Positions 43,004 to 51,949 of a stretch of 64,000 bases of DNA are shown here, in pieces; within the stretch, counting starts at the first letter, position 1; each line of letters opens with the position of its first letter. This DNA is from UBA5868 sp964482025 (GTDB lineage Bacteria; Pseudomonadota; Gammaproteobacteria; Pseudomonadales; Cellvibrionaceae), in contig CAYZVN010000008.1 of NCBI GenBank assembly GCA_964482025.1, positions 1-64,000 on the forward strand. The letters are read 5' to 3'. Below the pieces are notes generated by a model that was not told where the DNA came from, did no database searches, and was given only the letters and a program-made list of their open reading frames with translations. The translations under genes and the position numbers were made by a program.

Positions 43004-44149
43004 ATGTCGTTTATGCAATTTGAAGTGGATGGTACCGACGGCTTGGCCCGTCGTGGCCGCCTGCGATTTCCGCGCGGGGTTGTCGAAACGCCGTGTTTTA
43101 TGCCGGTCGGGACCTATGGCACCGTCAAAGGTATTTTGCCCAGAGACATAGAGGCGACGGGTGCGCAGATTGTCTTGGGCAATACTTTCCATCTCTATTT
43201 GCGCCCAGGTACTCAAGTCATTCGCGCTCACGGAGATCTGCACGATTTTATGGGTTGGCAGGGGCCGATTCTGACCGACTCTGGCGGCTTCCAGGTTTTC
43301 AGCTTGGGTGATCTCCGCAAGATTACGGAAGAGGGCGTAACCTTCCGCTCTCCCATCGACGGCAGTAAAGTCTTCCTCAACCCGGAGGTGGCCATTCAGG
43401 TGCAGCGCGAATTGGGATCCGACATCGTCATGATCTTTGATGAGTGCACACCCTATCCGGCCACTTGGGAGCAAGCGCGCGACTCGATGGAGCTGTCGTT
43501 GCGTTGGGCAGAGCGCAGTAAACGCGCCCATGGCGACAGCCCGTCCGCTCTATTTGGCATTGTGCAGGGCGGTATGTACGAAGATTTGCGCTCCACTTCG
43601 CTCTCAGGCTTAAAAGGCTTGGGTTTTGACGGCTACGCTATAGGCGGTTTGAGTGTCGGTGAGCCGAAAGCGGATATGTTGCGGGTGCTCAATCATTTGG
43701 GGCCGCAGATGCCCGCTGATAAACCGCGGTATCTAATGGGGGTCGGCAAGCCGGAGGACATTGTTGAAGCGGTGGCGCGTGGAGTGGATATGTTCGACTG
43801 CGTTATGCCCACCCGCAATGCGCGAAATGGACATCTGTTCACCAGTGGTGGCGTAGTGAAAATCCGTAATGCCGCCTATAGGCACGATACGGGCCCTCTG
43901 GATTCCCAGTGTGACTGCTACACCTGTCGCAATTTCAGCCGTGCTTACTTGCACCACTTAGATCGGTGCGGGGAAATGCTCGGCCCGCAACTTAACACCA
44001 TCCACAACCTGCATCACTACCAAAAGGTGATGAGGGAGTTGCGTGCGGCTATAGAGGCAGGCCGTCTGGCAGCCTATATCGAGGAGTTTTACCGTCAGCG
44101 GAATTTGACGCCGCCTGACGTCTCGCTGGCTGTGGCGGCTCCGGCTTAA
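43004..44149 (+). CDS. tgt: tRNA-guanine transglycosylase
   Basis: Exchanges G34 for preQ1 in tRNAs with GUN anticodons. The 381-aa protein has ILTDSGGFQVFSLGD with the active Asp, MPTRNARNGHLF, and the zinc site CDCYTCRNFSRAYLHHL. ATG 43004 has AGAAG 6 nt upstream; ATG 43013 and TTG 42998 are alternatives. secD follows after 136 bp, with no yajC between. Confidence 0.96.
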   Translation: MSFMQFEVDGTDGLARRGRLRFPRGVVETPCFMPVGTYGTVKGILPRDIEATGAQIVLGNTFHLYLRPGTQVIRAHGDLHDFMGWQGPILTDSGGFQVFSLGDLRKITEEGVTFRSPIDGSKVFLNPEVAIQVQRELGSDIVMIFDECTPYPATWEQARDSMELSLRWAERSKRAHGDSPSALFGIVQGGMYEDLRSTSLSGLKGLGFDGYAIGGLSVGEPKADMLRVLNHLGPQMPADKPRYLMGVGKPEDIVEAVARGVDMFDCVMPTRNARNGHLFTSGGVVKIRNAAYRHDTGPLDSQCDCYTCRNFSRAYLHHLDRCGEMLGPQLNTIHNLHHYQKVMRELRAAIEAGRLAAYIEEFYRQRNLTPPDVSLAVAAPA

Positions 44150-44285
44150 AAGCAAATCTGCCAGCGAGTAAAGCCGTTATAATGCGCCCCGCGCCAACCG
44201 AGGTGGTGGCAGGACGATAAGAGCGCCTCGCGGAAATAACGCGTTGAAGCGCAGAATTATTATTAACAAAACGTTGGACTGACTC
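44150..44285 (+). promoter_or_regulatory. tgt-secD gap: candidate promoter, yajC absent
   Basis: 136 bp with TATAAT at 44178-44183 (the -35 is weak) and a GC-rich stretch after it. No frame of yajC size (~110 aa) fits. In most gammaproteobacteria yajC lies exactly here. Confidence 0.5.
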
Positions 44286-46178
44286 ATGAATCGTTTTCCT
44301 TTATGGAAGTACGTCTTGCTGATTGTCATCATCAGTGTCGGCTTCATATACGCCATGCCAAATCTTTATAGTCCCGACCCGGCAATACAGGTGACCGCCA
44401 ACTCCCGTGAAGCAAATGTGGACGAGGAGTTGTTGCAGATTTTGGGAGCCGCATTGGATGAGGCAGGAATTGCGCACTTTGGTGAGGAGATCGAGGAAGG
44501 TGGTGCTGCGATGATCCGCCTGCGCGAGACCTCGCAACAGTTGGCCGCACAAAAGGTCGTGCAAGCGACGCTCAACAGCCCCCAATTCCAGGCCGCAGAC
44601 AAACGTTATGTTGTCGCACTTAATCGAGCTTCCAATACGCCCGACTGGCTACTCGCTATAGGTGCGAGCCCGATGAATCTCGGGTTGGACTTGGCAGGTG
44701 GTGTGCATTTCTTGCTGGAAGTTGATACCCCGCGAGCGGTTGCCAGCCGTACGGAAGATATGCAAGAAACCATCAGAAAGGGCATTCGTGAGCGGCGCCT
44801 GTTCAACGTGGATGTCAAACAGGAGGAGCGCACTCTCGTTATCACCGCGCCCAGCGAAGAGTCGCAGCGCGAAATGATGACTTTTTTGCAAGATAACCTT
44901 CCCGATCTGGTGCGTCAGCGCGGCAGCGACAATAACGGCAACTATTGGATACGCGCGCAGATTTCGGATCAGACCATCCGCCAGATTGAAGATCATGCCG
45001 TTTCTCAGAACCTCACGACCTTGCGCAATCGAGTGAATGAATTGGGTGTGAGTGAGCCGCTGGTTCAGCGCCAGGGCCGCAATCGAATTGTGGTCGAATT
45101 ACCTGGGGTTCAGGACGCTGCCGGCGCCAAGCGGATTCTTGGGAAAACGGCAAATCTCGAATTTCGCCTCGAAGCGCTGCCTGAAACGCCGCTGACACAG
45201 AAAGAGAAATTCGAGTTTTACGCCGAAGAAGAGCGCCGCTTGCGCGGACCCAAGTTCCTGGAGCGCCGCCGTATTATCACTGGTGAGCGCGTTATCAATG
45301 CCATGGCCGGCTTCGACGACCAGTCTAACAGCCCAAAGATCGACATTACCTTGGATGGCGAAGGGGGCACGCTAATGCACCACGCCACGCGCAACGAAGT
45401 CGGGCGCAACATGGGAGTGCTGTTCATTGACTACTACACCGAGAAGCAGAGAGTGGTGGAAAACGGAGAGGTTGTTGAAAAGGATGTGGTGAAGGAAGAC
45501 CGGAAAATTATCAACTTGGCTACCGTTCGCAGCGCGCTGGGTGCGCGCTTTCAGATCACCGGCCTCGATAGCCCGAAAGAGGCCAACGATGTGGCTCTCT
45601 TGCTGCGCGCAGGGTCGCTGGCAGCGCCTATGGTATTTGCGGAGGAGCGCACCATTGGACCATCACTCGGCGCCGAGAATATTGCGATGGGGGTGAAATC
45701 GGTGAAGCTCGGCTTGATTATGCTGGTGCTATTTATGTTGGTCTATTACAAAGTGTTTGGGCTAGCGGCAAATCTCGCATTGGCCATGAACATCATTCTG
45801 CTTACTGCACTTATGTCGACACTGGGCGCGACACTCACCATGCCCGGCATTGCAGGGATCGTCTTAACCTTGGGTATGGCGGTGGACGCCAACGTGCTGA
45901 TCTTTTCGCGCATCAAGGAAGAGCTCAGGGCGGGGATGCCACCCGCGAGTGCGATTCATGCCGGCTTTGACCGGGCTTTCACCACCATTATGGATGCCAA
46001 CCTAACCACATTAATTGTGGCCTTCATCTTGTTCGCAATCGGCACGGGGCCGGTAAAAGGCTTTGCCGTGACTTTGTCTCTCGGTATTTTGACCTCCGTT
46101 TTTACCGCCATCGTCGGGACGCGGGCCGTCGTCAACCTGATATATGGCAATCGGCCAGTTTCTAAATTGTGGATCTAA
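44286..46178 (+). CDS. secD: Protein translocase subunit SecD
   Basis: Inner-membrane partner of SecYEG that uses the proton-motive force to help release exported proteins. The 630-aa protein has an N-terminal helix (YVLLIVIISVGFIYAMP), large periplasmic P1 domain with NLGLDLAGGVHFLLEV, and five C-terminal transmembrane helices ending with LGMAVDANVLIFSRIKEE, the conserved Asp of helix 4. It is slightly longer than the 615-aa E. coli protein. secF follows immediately. Confidence 0.97.
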   Translation: MNRFPLWKYVLLIVIISVGFIYAMPNLYSPDPAIQVTANSREANVDEELLQILGAALDEAGIAHFGEEIEEGGAAMIRLRETSQQLAAQKVVQATLNSPQFQAADKRYVVALNRASNTPDWLLAIGASPMNLGLDLAGGVHFLLEVDTPRAVASRTEDMQETIRKGIRERRLFNVDVKQEERTLVITAPSEESQREMMTFLQDNLPDLVRQRGSDNNGNYWIRAQISDQTIRQIEDHAVSQNLTTLRNRVNELGVSEPLVQRQGRNRIVVELPGVQDAAGAKRILGKTANLEFRLEALPETPLTQKEKFEFYAEEERRLRGPKFLERRRIITGERVINAMAGFDDQSNSPKIDITLDGEGGTLMHHATRNEVGRNMGVLFIDYYTEKQRVVENGEVVEKDVVKEDRKIINLATVRSALGARFQITGLDSPKEANDVALLLRAGSLAAPMVFAEERTIGPSLGAENIAMGVKSVKLGLIMLVLFMLVYYKVFGLAANLALAMNIILLTALMSTLGATLTMPGIAGIVLTLGMAVDANVLIFSRIKEELRAGMPPASAIHAGFDRAFTTIMDANLTTLIVAFILFAIGTGPVKGFAVTLSLGILTSVFTAIVGTRAVVNLIYGNRPVSKLWI

Positions 46179-46192
46179 GGGCGGATAAAAAC

Positions 46193-47146
46193 ATGACCAG
46201 CCAAACTGAAAAAGTTATTCCTTTTATGCGATGGAACCGGGTCGCTGGGGCGGTATCTCTGCTCTTGGTTCTCGGCTCTGTTGTCTCATTTATCGCCAAT
46301 GGCCTCAATCTGGGACTGGACTTTACCGGCGGGACCTTAGTTGAACTGCATTACGAGAAAGCACCAAATCTGGAGGCAGTGCGAACGCAGCTTGATGAGG
46401 CCGGCTATTCAGGCGCGGTAGTGGTGCATTTCGGCTCGGAAACTGAGCTGTTGATTCGCCTGAGAGGAGACGCAGGGGAAAGCGACGCGGAGGGCGCCGC
46501 CGCAAATATGGGAGAAGGTATTGTGGCGGCACTGCGGCAAGCGACGCCCGACAATGACATCGACTTGATGCGCAGCGAAGTGATCGGTGCGCAGATGGGG
46601 GAGGAACTCGTCAGTGACGGCCTTTTCGGTGTGCTGACCGCGTTTGCCGGCATTTTTCTCTATGTGGCGATTCGCTTCCAGCGGAAATTTTCGGCGGGCG
46701 CGCTGATCGGCTTAGTCCACGATGTTGTGATTGTTATGGGATTGTTTTCGCTTCTCCAATTGGAGTTCGATCTCACGGTGCTGGCAGCGGTTTTGGCCGT
46801 TATCGGTTACTCCATCAATGACACCATCGTAGTAGCAGATCGTATCCGTGAAAACTTTCGCATGCTCAGGGAGCATTCAACGGGGGAGATTATCGACATA
46901 TCACTGACTCAGACGCTGGGGCGCACGTTAGTGACCTCCGGGACGACCTTGCTGGTGCTGTTTGCGTTGTTGCTGGTTGGGGGGGAGCTGATTCGCAATT
47001 TCTCTATCGCATTGATTGTCGGCATAGTGGTGGGCACCTATTCGACGATTTATGTCGCATCCTCCATTATGCTGTGGTTGAATCTTTCCCAAGAAGATCT
47101 GATGCCGCCGATCAAAGAAGGGGAAGAGCTGGACGAGTTGCCATAA
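46193..47146 (+). CDS. secF: Protein translocase subunit SecF
   Basis: Second subunit of the SecDF translocation motor. The 317-aa protein has an N-terminal helix, LNLGLDFTGGTLVELHY, a small periplasmic domain, and five C-terminal helices with VIGYSINDTIVVADRIREN, the SecF counterpart of the SecD proton-path motif. ATG 46193 follows the secD stop by 14 bp with AAGGGCGGA upstream. A terminator lies just after the stop. Confidence 0.97.
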   Translation: MTSQTEKVIPFMRWNRVAGAVSLLLVLGSVVSFIANGLNLGLDFTGGTLVELHYEKAPNLEAVRTQLDEAGYSGAVVVHFGSETELLIRLRGDAGESDAEGAAANMGEGIVAALRQATPDNDIDLMRSEVIGAQMGEELVSDGLFGVLTAFAGIFLYVAIRFQRKFSAGALIGLVHDVVIVMGLFSLLQLEFDLTVLAAVLAVIGYSINDTIVVADRIRENFRMLREHSTGEIIDISLTQTLGRTLVTSGTTLLVLFALLLVGGELIRNFSIALIVGIVVGTYSTIYVASSIMLWLNLSQEDLMPPIKEGEELDELP

Positions 47147-47148
47147 GC

Positions 47149-47172
47149 AAAGGGGCTTGTAGCCCCTTTTTT
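47149..47172. terminator. Terminator after secF
   Basis: AAAGGGGC (47149-47156), loop TTGTA, GCCCCTTT (47162-47169), then TTT. It can also serve the convergent small gene at 47182-47385. Confidence 0.85.
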
Positions 47173-47181
47173 GTTTGTATT

Positions 47182-47385
47182 TTATTCAGAGCGCGACAGT
47201 GGATTTGGCGGGGTGGCCGTCGTATCGGTGTCGGTATCCAAGTTTTTGATTCGCTCCAGAATATCTTGAATAGCGACTGTGTCATCAAGACGGTGCGCCT
47301 CTTCCGGTAGGCAATTGTCTCCCAGGGTCGCGAACAAGTTTTCGATCTCGCTCGACAGGTTTTTGCTGAATTCCCGGAACTTCAT
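47182..47385 (-). CDS. Small uncharacterised protein (67 aa)
   Basis: A plausible small gene: MKFREFSKNLSSEIENLFAT, with a helical, acidic sequence and a Thr/Asp/Pro-rich end. GGGGGG lies about 8 nt upstream of the ATG, which could act as a ribosome site. No signal peptide or known domain. It is convergent with secF. Confidence 0.45.
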   Translation of the reverse strand: MKFREFSKNLSSEIENLFATLGDNCLPEEAHRLDDTVAIQDILERIKNLDTDTDTTATPPNPLSRSE

Positions 47386-47583
47386 GGAGTAACCCCCCGC
47401 ATCTGGTGTGGATCAGCATTTGGCCCATGGTAGCGGCGGCTACTTTGCTGGTGTTCATGAAAAGTATAGACTCGAGCCCGTTTGCGCTGGGTCATTGGCC
47501 AATGTAATGAGAAAAGAATCTAGGCGACAGAATATTCATTCCGGTCTGCTTGGATAATAAGCCTCGATTTTACGGAGCACGGA
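47386..47583. other. Intergenic region before the hybrid kinase
   Basis: About 200 bp between divergent genes, with no ORF. A GATAAT-like hexamer lies near 47553, but no confident -35 is seen. GGAG 47576-47579 is the ribosome site of the kinase. Confidence 0.3.
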
Positions 47584-49629
47584 ATGGGCAAAGGGGTGTT
47601 GTTTAGGTTTTTAAAGTCGCTAGTTGCGTCCGATCACGACCGCGAACTGAGCGAGTTGCGAGAGGCCGTGGCACGGCATCAGCGGATCTTTCACGGCAGT
47701 CATGGCTATGGCTACTTCGACTGGGACTTGATGTCGCGGCGCATGGATTGGAGCGGCGGCTACTGGCGCTATCTCGGTTACACCGATGAAGACGTCGACT
47801 ACATCTCGGTCTCCACCAACTACTACGATTACATCCACCCGGACGATGTCGACAAGGTGCGCGCCGCTGTCGACCGTATGTTAAAAAAACCGGGGCCGGG
47901 TGAGGTCACCTATCGCACCCGTCGAAAAAAGGGCGGCTACATTTGGTCGGAGATTCGCGCTGATTCGGTGCGCGACAAAAATGGCTGGGTGCTCTACATC
48001 AGCGGTATCGCCTTTGATGTCACCAAACAGAAGCAGACAGAACAGGCGCTGTTGATCAGCGAGGCGCGCCACGCGCGAATCATCCAATCATCAAATGACG
48101 GCATTTGGGAATGGGCCGCAGAGCACGGCGGCTTTCATTTCTCCAGTCGCTGTTGGGAGCACTTGGGTTATACCGACCACGATGACGTGGTGAACCAGGG
48201 GATTGACCGCATTCAAGCGTGGCGACGACGTATGCACGCTGACGATGGCATTGCCTTTGATAAAGCGCTGGCAGCGCATATTCGCGGGGAAGCGCCGTTC
48301 GATGTCGAGTATCGGATACGCGGCAAAGACGACAAGTGGCGCTGGATCCGCGCTCGCGGCCAGATGACCTTCAATGAGCGCGGCGAGCCGCTGCGCATGT
48401 CCGGCACCAATATGGATATCACCGAGCTCAAGCTCGCTGAAGAGCGTGTGCTGCGGGCCAAGGAGGTGGCGGAAAAGGCCAACAGGGCGAAGTCCGAGTT
48501 CTTGTCTAGCATGAGCCATGAATTGCGAACCCCGCTCAATGCGATTCTCGGATTTGCGCAACTGATCGAGATGGATGTTTCCGTCTCCTCCGGCTTGCAG
48601 GAGAATGCAGCGGAGATTCGCTCAGCGGGTGAACACCTGCTGCAGTTGGTGGGCGATGTGCTCGATCTGGCTAAGATCGAGGCGGGTAAGTTGACCTTGT
48701 CCATGGAAGTGCTGCGACCGGTGGAGCTGGTTAAAGAGTGCCTGACGTTCGTGAAGTCGCAGGCCGAGGCGCGTGGTGTTCAACTGTGCTTGCAAACCAA
48801 TGAGCTCGCCGACCGCGTGGTCAACGGCGACAAGGTGCGCTTGCGCCAGGTCTTCCTCAATTTGATTAGTAACGCCATCAAATATAACCATGAGCAGGGC
48901 AAGGTGGTGATCACCTGTGGGGTTGTCGACGACAATTATCTGCGCGTGAACATCGAAGATACCGGTCGCGGTATTCCCAAAGAGCGCCACGCGGAGGTTT
49001 TTCAACCCTTCAATCGACTCGGCGCAGAGCTGGGCAATATCGAGGGTAGCGGGGTAGGGCTCGTCATCACTCGCCAGCTGGTGAGCCATATGGGCGGCCG
49101 CATCGATTTCACCAGCGAGGAGGGGGTTGGCAGCCAGTTCTGGGTCGATTTACCTCTATGCGCCGAGGGAGCCTTGGGGATTCCCCATGCGCCTGTGCCG
49201 GCGGCACCGGATGAAAGCCTGTTCCAGCTTTCGGTTGCGGGCGATAAGAAAATTCTCTACATCGAGGACAACGTCTCCAATCAGCGGTTAGTGGCACGAT
49301 TGCTGGCGCGCTATCCGAACTTGCATCTCGACCTGGCAACCGATGCGTTGCGCGGCCTTTATCTGGCGCGCACCAGTCGGCCCCACCTGATTTTGATGGA
49401 CATTAACCTGCCGGGTATGGATGGTTATGAGGCTCTTGAGGTACTAAAAGCGGATGCCAACACCCGTAACATCCCGGTGGTGGCACTGTCGGCCAATGCT
49501 ATGGCTCAAGATATCGACAAAGGCCGCTCTGCCGGTTTTGCTTATTACCTGACCAAGCCGCTCAACTTGCAGCAGTTGATGGAGGTGATGAACACCTTGC
49601 TGGAGGAAGAAGACGCCCCAGTGTCCTGA
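47584..49629 (+). CDS. Hybrid PAS-PAS sensor histidine kinase with receiver domain
   Basis: A 681-aa cytoplasmic sensor kinase with no transmembrane helix. Two PAS domains with PAC motifs lie at about residues 30-150 (YFDWDLMSRRMDWSG; WSEIRADSVRDKNGW) and 165-285. A HisKA domain has the H-box SHELRTPLN with His312. The HATPase follows, with N-box NLISNAIKYN (from about 426) and DTGRGIP. A C-terminal receiver holds the phosphoacceptor Asp606 in LILMDINLPG and the switch KPL. GGAG lies before ATG 47584. No partner response regulator is adjacent, so phosphotransfer to the fused receiver or a distant partner is likely. The signal is unknown. Confidence 0.92.
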   Translation: MGKGVLFRFLKSLVASDHDRELSELREAVARHQRIFHGSHGYGYFDWDLMSRRMDWSGGYWRYLGYTDEDVDYISVSTNYYDYIHPDDVDKVRAAVDRMLKKPGPGEVTYRTRRKKGGYIWSEIRADSVRDKNGWVLYISGIAFDVTKQKQTEQALLISEARHARIIQSSNDGIWEWAAEHGGFHFSSRCWEHLGYTDHDDVVNQGIDRIQAWRRRMHADDGIAFDKALAAHIRGEAPFDVEYRIRGKDDKWRWIRARGQMTFNERGEPLRMSGTNMDITELKLAEERVLRAKEVAEKANRAKSEFLSSMSHELRTPLNAILGFAQLIEMDVSVSSGLQENAAEIRSAGEHLLQLVGDVLDLAKIEAGKLTLSMEVLRPVELVKECLTFVKSQAEARGVQLCLQTNELADRVVNGDKVRLRQVFLNLISNAIKYNHEQGKVVITCGVVDDNYLRVNIEDTGRGIPKERHAEVFQPFNRLGAELGNIEGSGVGLVITRQLVSHMGGRIDFTSEEGVGSQFWVDLPLCAEGALGIPHAPVPAAPDESLFQLSVAGDKKILYIEDNVSNQRLVARLLARYPNLHLDLATDALRGLYLARTSRPHLILMDINLPGMDGYEALEVLKADANTRNIPVVALSANAMAQDIDKGRSAGFAYYLTKPLNLQQLMEVMNTLLEEEDAPVS

Positions 49630-49638
49630 GGCAAGACC

Positions 49639-50439
49639 TTAGATATTACCCATATGCTTGCCGACGATTTGCAGCAAGCTTTTGAATACTTTGGGCGTGG
49701 CGCAGACAATATTGCCGGATGTCAAAAAGTCGCTGCCGCCTTTGAAATCGCTAATCATGCCGCCGGCTTCTTTTATTAAGAGCACGCCGGCCGCCATATC
49801 CCACTCCTTCAAGTTCATCTCCCAAAAGCCGTCATAGCGGCCAGCCGCCACGTAGGCTAAATCGAGCGCGGCCGAACCGGGGCGGCGAATACCGGCGGTC
49901 TGACCGGCGATTTCGCGCAGGCAATTCAAATAGGGGTCAATGTGCTCGAGGGCAAATCCATTGAAGGGAATCCCAGTACCGATAAGAGCGCCGTCCAGAC
50001 TGCGGCGGGAGCTCACCCGGATGCGCCGGCCATTGAGGGTGGCACCCTTGCCTTTTGTGGCAGTGAATTCTTCGCGTTTGACCGGATCCAGAACCACCCC
50101 GTGAAGGAGCTGACCTTTGTGTACGCAGGCTACCGAAACGGCAAACTGGGGGATGCCATGGAGAAAGTTCGTGGTGCCGTCGAGCGGGTCGATGATCCAT
50201 TGGTACTCGCTGTCCGCATTGCCCTGGAGGCCTGACTCCTCGCCCTGAAAGCCGTGGGTCGGATAGGCCTTTTTTAAGTGGTAGATGACTTCCTGCTCGG
50301 CCTTGCGATCCACTTCGCTGACAAAGTCGTTCCGACCTTTTTCCTCGATATTCAACAGGTCGACGCGCTCGAGCGAGCGCTCAATAATTTCACCGGCTTT
50401 GCGCGCAGCGCGCAAGGCCATTGTTAGCATGGGTTCCAT
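49639..50439 (-). CDS. suhB: Inositol-1-monophosphatase family protein SuhB
   Basis: Mg-dependent phosphatase; in E. coli SuhB also acts in rRNA transcription antitermination. The 266-aa protein has the metal-binding GEESG and DPLDGTTNFLHGIPQF motifs and a C-terminal WDMAAGVLLIKEAGG motif. ATG 50439 (MEPMLTMALRAARKAGEII) is the family start, with GAGAG 10 nt upstream; the frame continues to 50472. It is divergent from trmJ across 129 bp, the conserved suhB/trmJ arrangement. Confidence 0.94.
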   Translation of the reverse strand: MEPMLTMALRAARKAGEIIERSLERVDLLNIEEKGRNDFVSEVDRKAEQEVIYHLKKAYPTHGFQGEESGLQGNADSEYQWIIDPLDGTTNFLHGIPQFAVSVACVHKGQLLHGVVLDPVKREEFTATKGKGATLNGRRIRVSSRRSLDGALIGTGIPFNGFALEHIDPYLNCLREIAGQTAGIRRPGSAALDLAYVAAGRYDGFWEMNLKEWDMAAGVLLIKEAGGMISDFKGGSDFLTSGNIVCATPKVFKSLLQIVGKHMGNI

Positions 50440-50568
50440 GGGAATGACTCTCGGCTGGAGGGGTTGCTGCAAAAAGCGCGGGATTATAACAGCGCGCTGG
50501 CGAATCTGCTAAACTCCGCGCCTTTTTTAAGCAGCTCGACTGCGCCGGTCGATCGGGAGTAATGCTTC

Positions 50569-51384
50569 ATGTACGACAACATCCGCATGGTTTTGGTAAA
50601 CACCACTCACCCCGGCAATATAGGGGCGGCGGCCCGTGCGCTAAAGAATATGGGACTGTCGCGCTTGGTTCTGGTGGACCCCTTGGAATACCCGTCGGAG
50701 AAGGCGTTATGGCGCGCGGCCAATGCCTTGGATGTAATGGATAAAATCCAGGTGGTGAGCACACTCGATGAGGCGGTGGCAGACTGCCCCTTGGTGATTG
50801 GCACCAGCGCGCGGGAGCGGCGAATCCCCTGGCCGCTGTTGACGCCTCGGGAGTGCGGCGATCGGGTGTGGTCGGAAGCGGCGCAACAACACCAGGTGGC
50901 CATAGTATTCGGCCGCGAGGATCGCGGACTGACCAACGACGAGCTGCATAAATGCCACTTCCATGTTCACATTCCGGCCAATCCCGAATACAGCGCCCTT
51001 AACGTCGCCGCCGCTTTGCAGGTCATTGCCTACGAGGTGCGCATGTCCGCCTTGGCGGCGGAGCAGGGGGGCGCTCCGGTTCACTTTGACGACTGGGACC
51101 AGCCGCCGGCGGCGCTGCAGGATGTGGAGATGTACTTCGCCCATCTGGAAGAGACCCTAACCCGTTTGGGTTTCCTCACCGCAGACAACCCGCGCCAGAC
51201 CATGACGCGCCTGCGCCGCTTATACAACCGTGTGCGCTTGGATCAGATGGAGCTGGGGATTCTGCGCGGCATGTTGACGTCGGTGCAAAATCACTTGTTT
51301 CACTCCCGCAACAACATCACCACCCTTGAGAAGCGCATCCACGAGCTGGAGCAGGCAGCGGCTAAGGGGGAGAATAATACTTGA
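50569..51384 (+). CDS. trmJ: tRNA (cytidine/uridine-2'-O-)-methyltransferase TrmJ
   Basis: SPOUT-fold methylase for residue 32 in the anticodon loop of tRNAs. The 271-aa protein has MVLVNTTHPGNIGAAARALKNMGL, IVFGREDRGLTNDEL, and IPANPEYSALNVAAALQVIAYE, the last two forming the SAM-binding trefoil knot. It is somewhat longer than the E. coli protein because of a C-terminal coiled-coil extension. Its stop overlaps the iscR promoter. In many relatives cysE lies between trmJ and iscR; here it is absent. Confidence 0.94.
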   Translation: MYDNIRMVLVNTTHPGNIGAAARALKNMGLSRLVLVDPLEYPSEKALWRAANALDVMDKIQVVSTLDEAVADCPLVIGTSARERRIPWPLLTPRECGDRVWSEAAQQHQVAIVFGREDRGLTNDELHKCHFHVHIPANPEYSALNVAAALQVIAYEVRMSALAAEQGGAPVHFDDWDQPPAALQDVEMYFAHLEETLTRLGFLTADNPRQTMTRLRRLYNRVRLDQMELGILRGMLTSVQNHLFHSRNNITTLEKRIHELEQAAAKGENNT

Positions 51385-51409
51385 CCAAATTAGTCGGGTA
51401 TTCGATAAT
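51377..51409 (+). promoter_or_regulatory. iscR-suf promoter with IscR type-1 binding site
   Basis: Promoter: TTGACC (51381-51386), 17-bp spacer, GATAAT (51404-51409). An IscR type-1 site covers 51377-51401 and begins ATACTTGAC and ends AGTCGGGTAT. By my alignment it agrees with the published 25-bp consensus at all but one position. It overlaps the -35 and the trmJ stop codon. Repression by [2Fe-2S]-IscR is predicted. Confidence 0.85.
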
Positions 51410-51447
51410 TCCCGCCCTGTTTGTCCGTATTTCTCTGGGAAATCAAT

Positions 51448-51933
51448 ATGCGTTTAACGACCAAAGGCCGCTATGCAGTGACGGCAATGCTCGATCTTGC
51501 GTTGCACAGTACCGAAGGTCCGGTCAGTCTTGCGGATATTTCCGGACGCCAGGAAATATCCCTTTCGTACCTTGAGCAGCTGTTCGCCAAGTTGCGCCAG
51601 AACGATCTGGTATACAGTGTGCGAGGCCCTGGGGGCGGATACCGTCTGAAGCATCCATTGGACGAAGTGTTTGTAGCGCAAATTATTGACGCGGTGAACG
51701 AGTCTGTGGATGCGACCAGTTGTGGTGGCGCGGGTAATTGCCAGCAGGGTGAGGTGTGTTTGACGCACTACTTGTGGATGGATCTGAGTGAGCAGATTCA
51801 TCAGTTTCTCAGCAGCATCAGTTTGGCCAGTCTGGTGGCGCGCGGAGAGGTTCAGTCCGTGTCGGCGCGCCAGAGACAGCGGTCGGCACAGGGCGGGGAC
51901 GACAGCGTCATCGCCGTCACGTCCCTCAACTAA
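51448..51933 (+). CDS. iscR: Fe-S cluster regulator IscR
   Basis: Rrf2-family repressor that binds a [2Fe-2S] cluster and controls Fe-S biogenesis genes. The 161-aa protein begins MRLTTKGRYAVTAMLDLALH with the winged helix. The cluster ligands are at the E. coli positions: Cys92, Cys98, Cys104 and His107 in CGGAGNCQQGEVCLTH. ATG 51448 is chosen with GGGA about 8 nt upstream; the frame extends to 51421. It heads the iscS-suf operon and should autoregulate from the site at 51377. Confidence 0.96.
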   Translation: MRLTTKGRYAVTAMLDLALHSTEGPVSLADISGRQEISLSYLEQLFAKLRQNDLVYSVRGPGGGYRLKHPLDEVFVAQIIDAVNESVDATSCGGAGNCQQGEVCLTHYLWMDLSEQIHQFLSSISLASLVARGEVQSVSARQRQRSAQGGDDSVIAVTSLN

Positions 51934-51949
51934 GCGCGGATTGCTCGCT

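Noticed and set aside
51788..51949. N-terminal extension of iscS into iscR
   Set aside because: The frame is open only because it lies over iscR; conserved IscS begins at ATG 51950.
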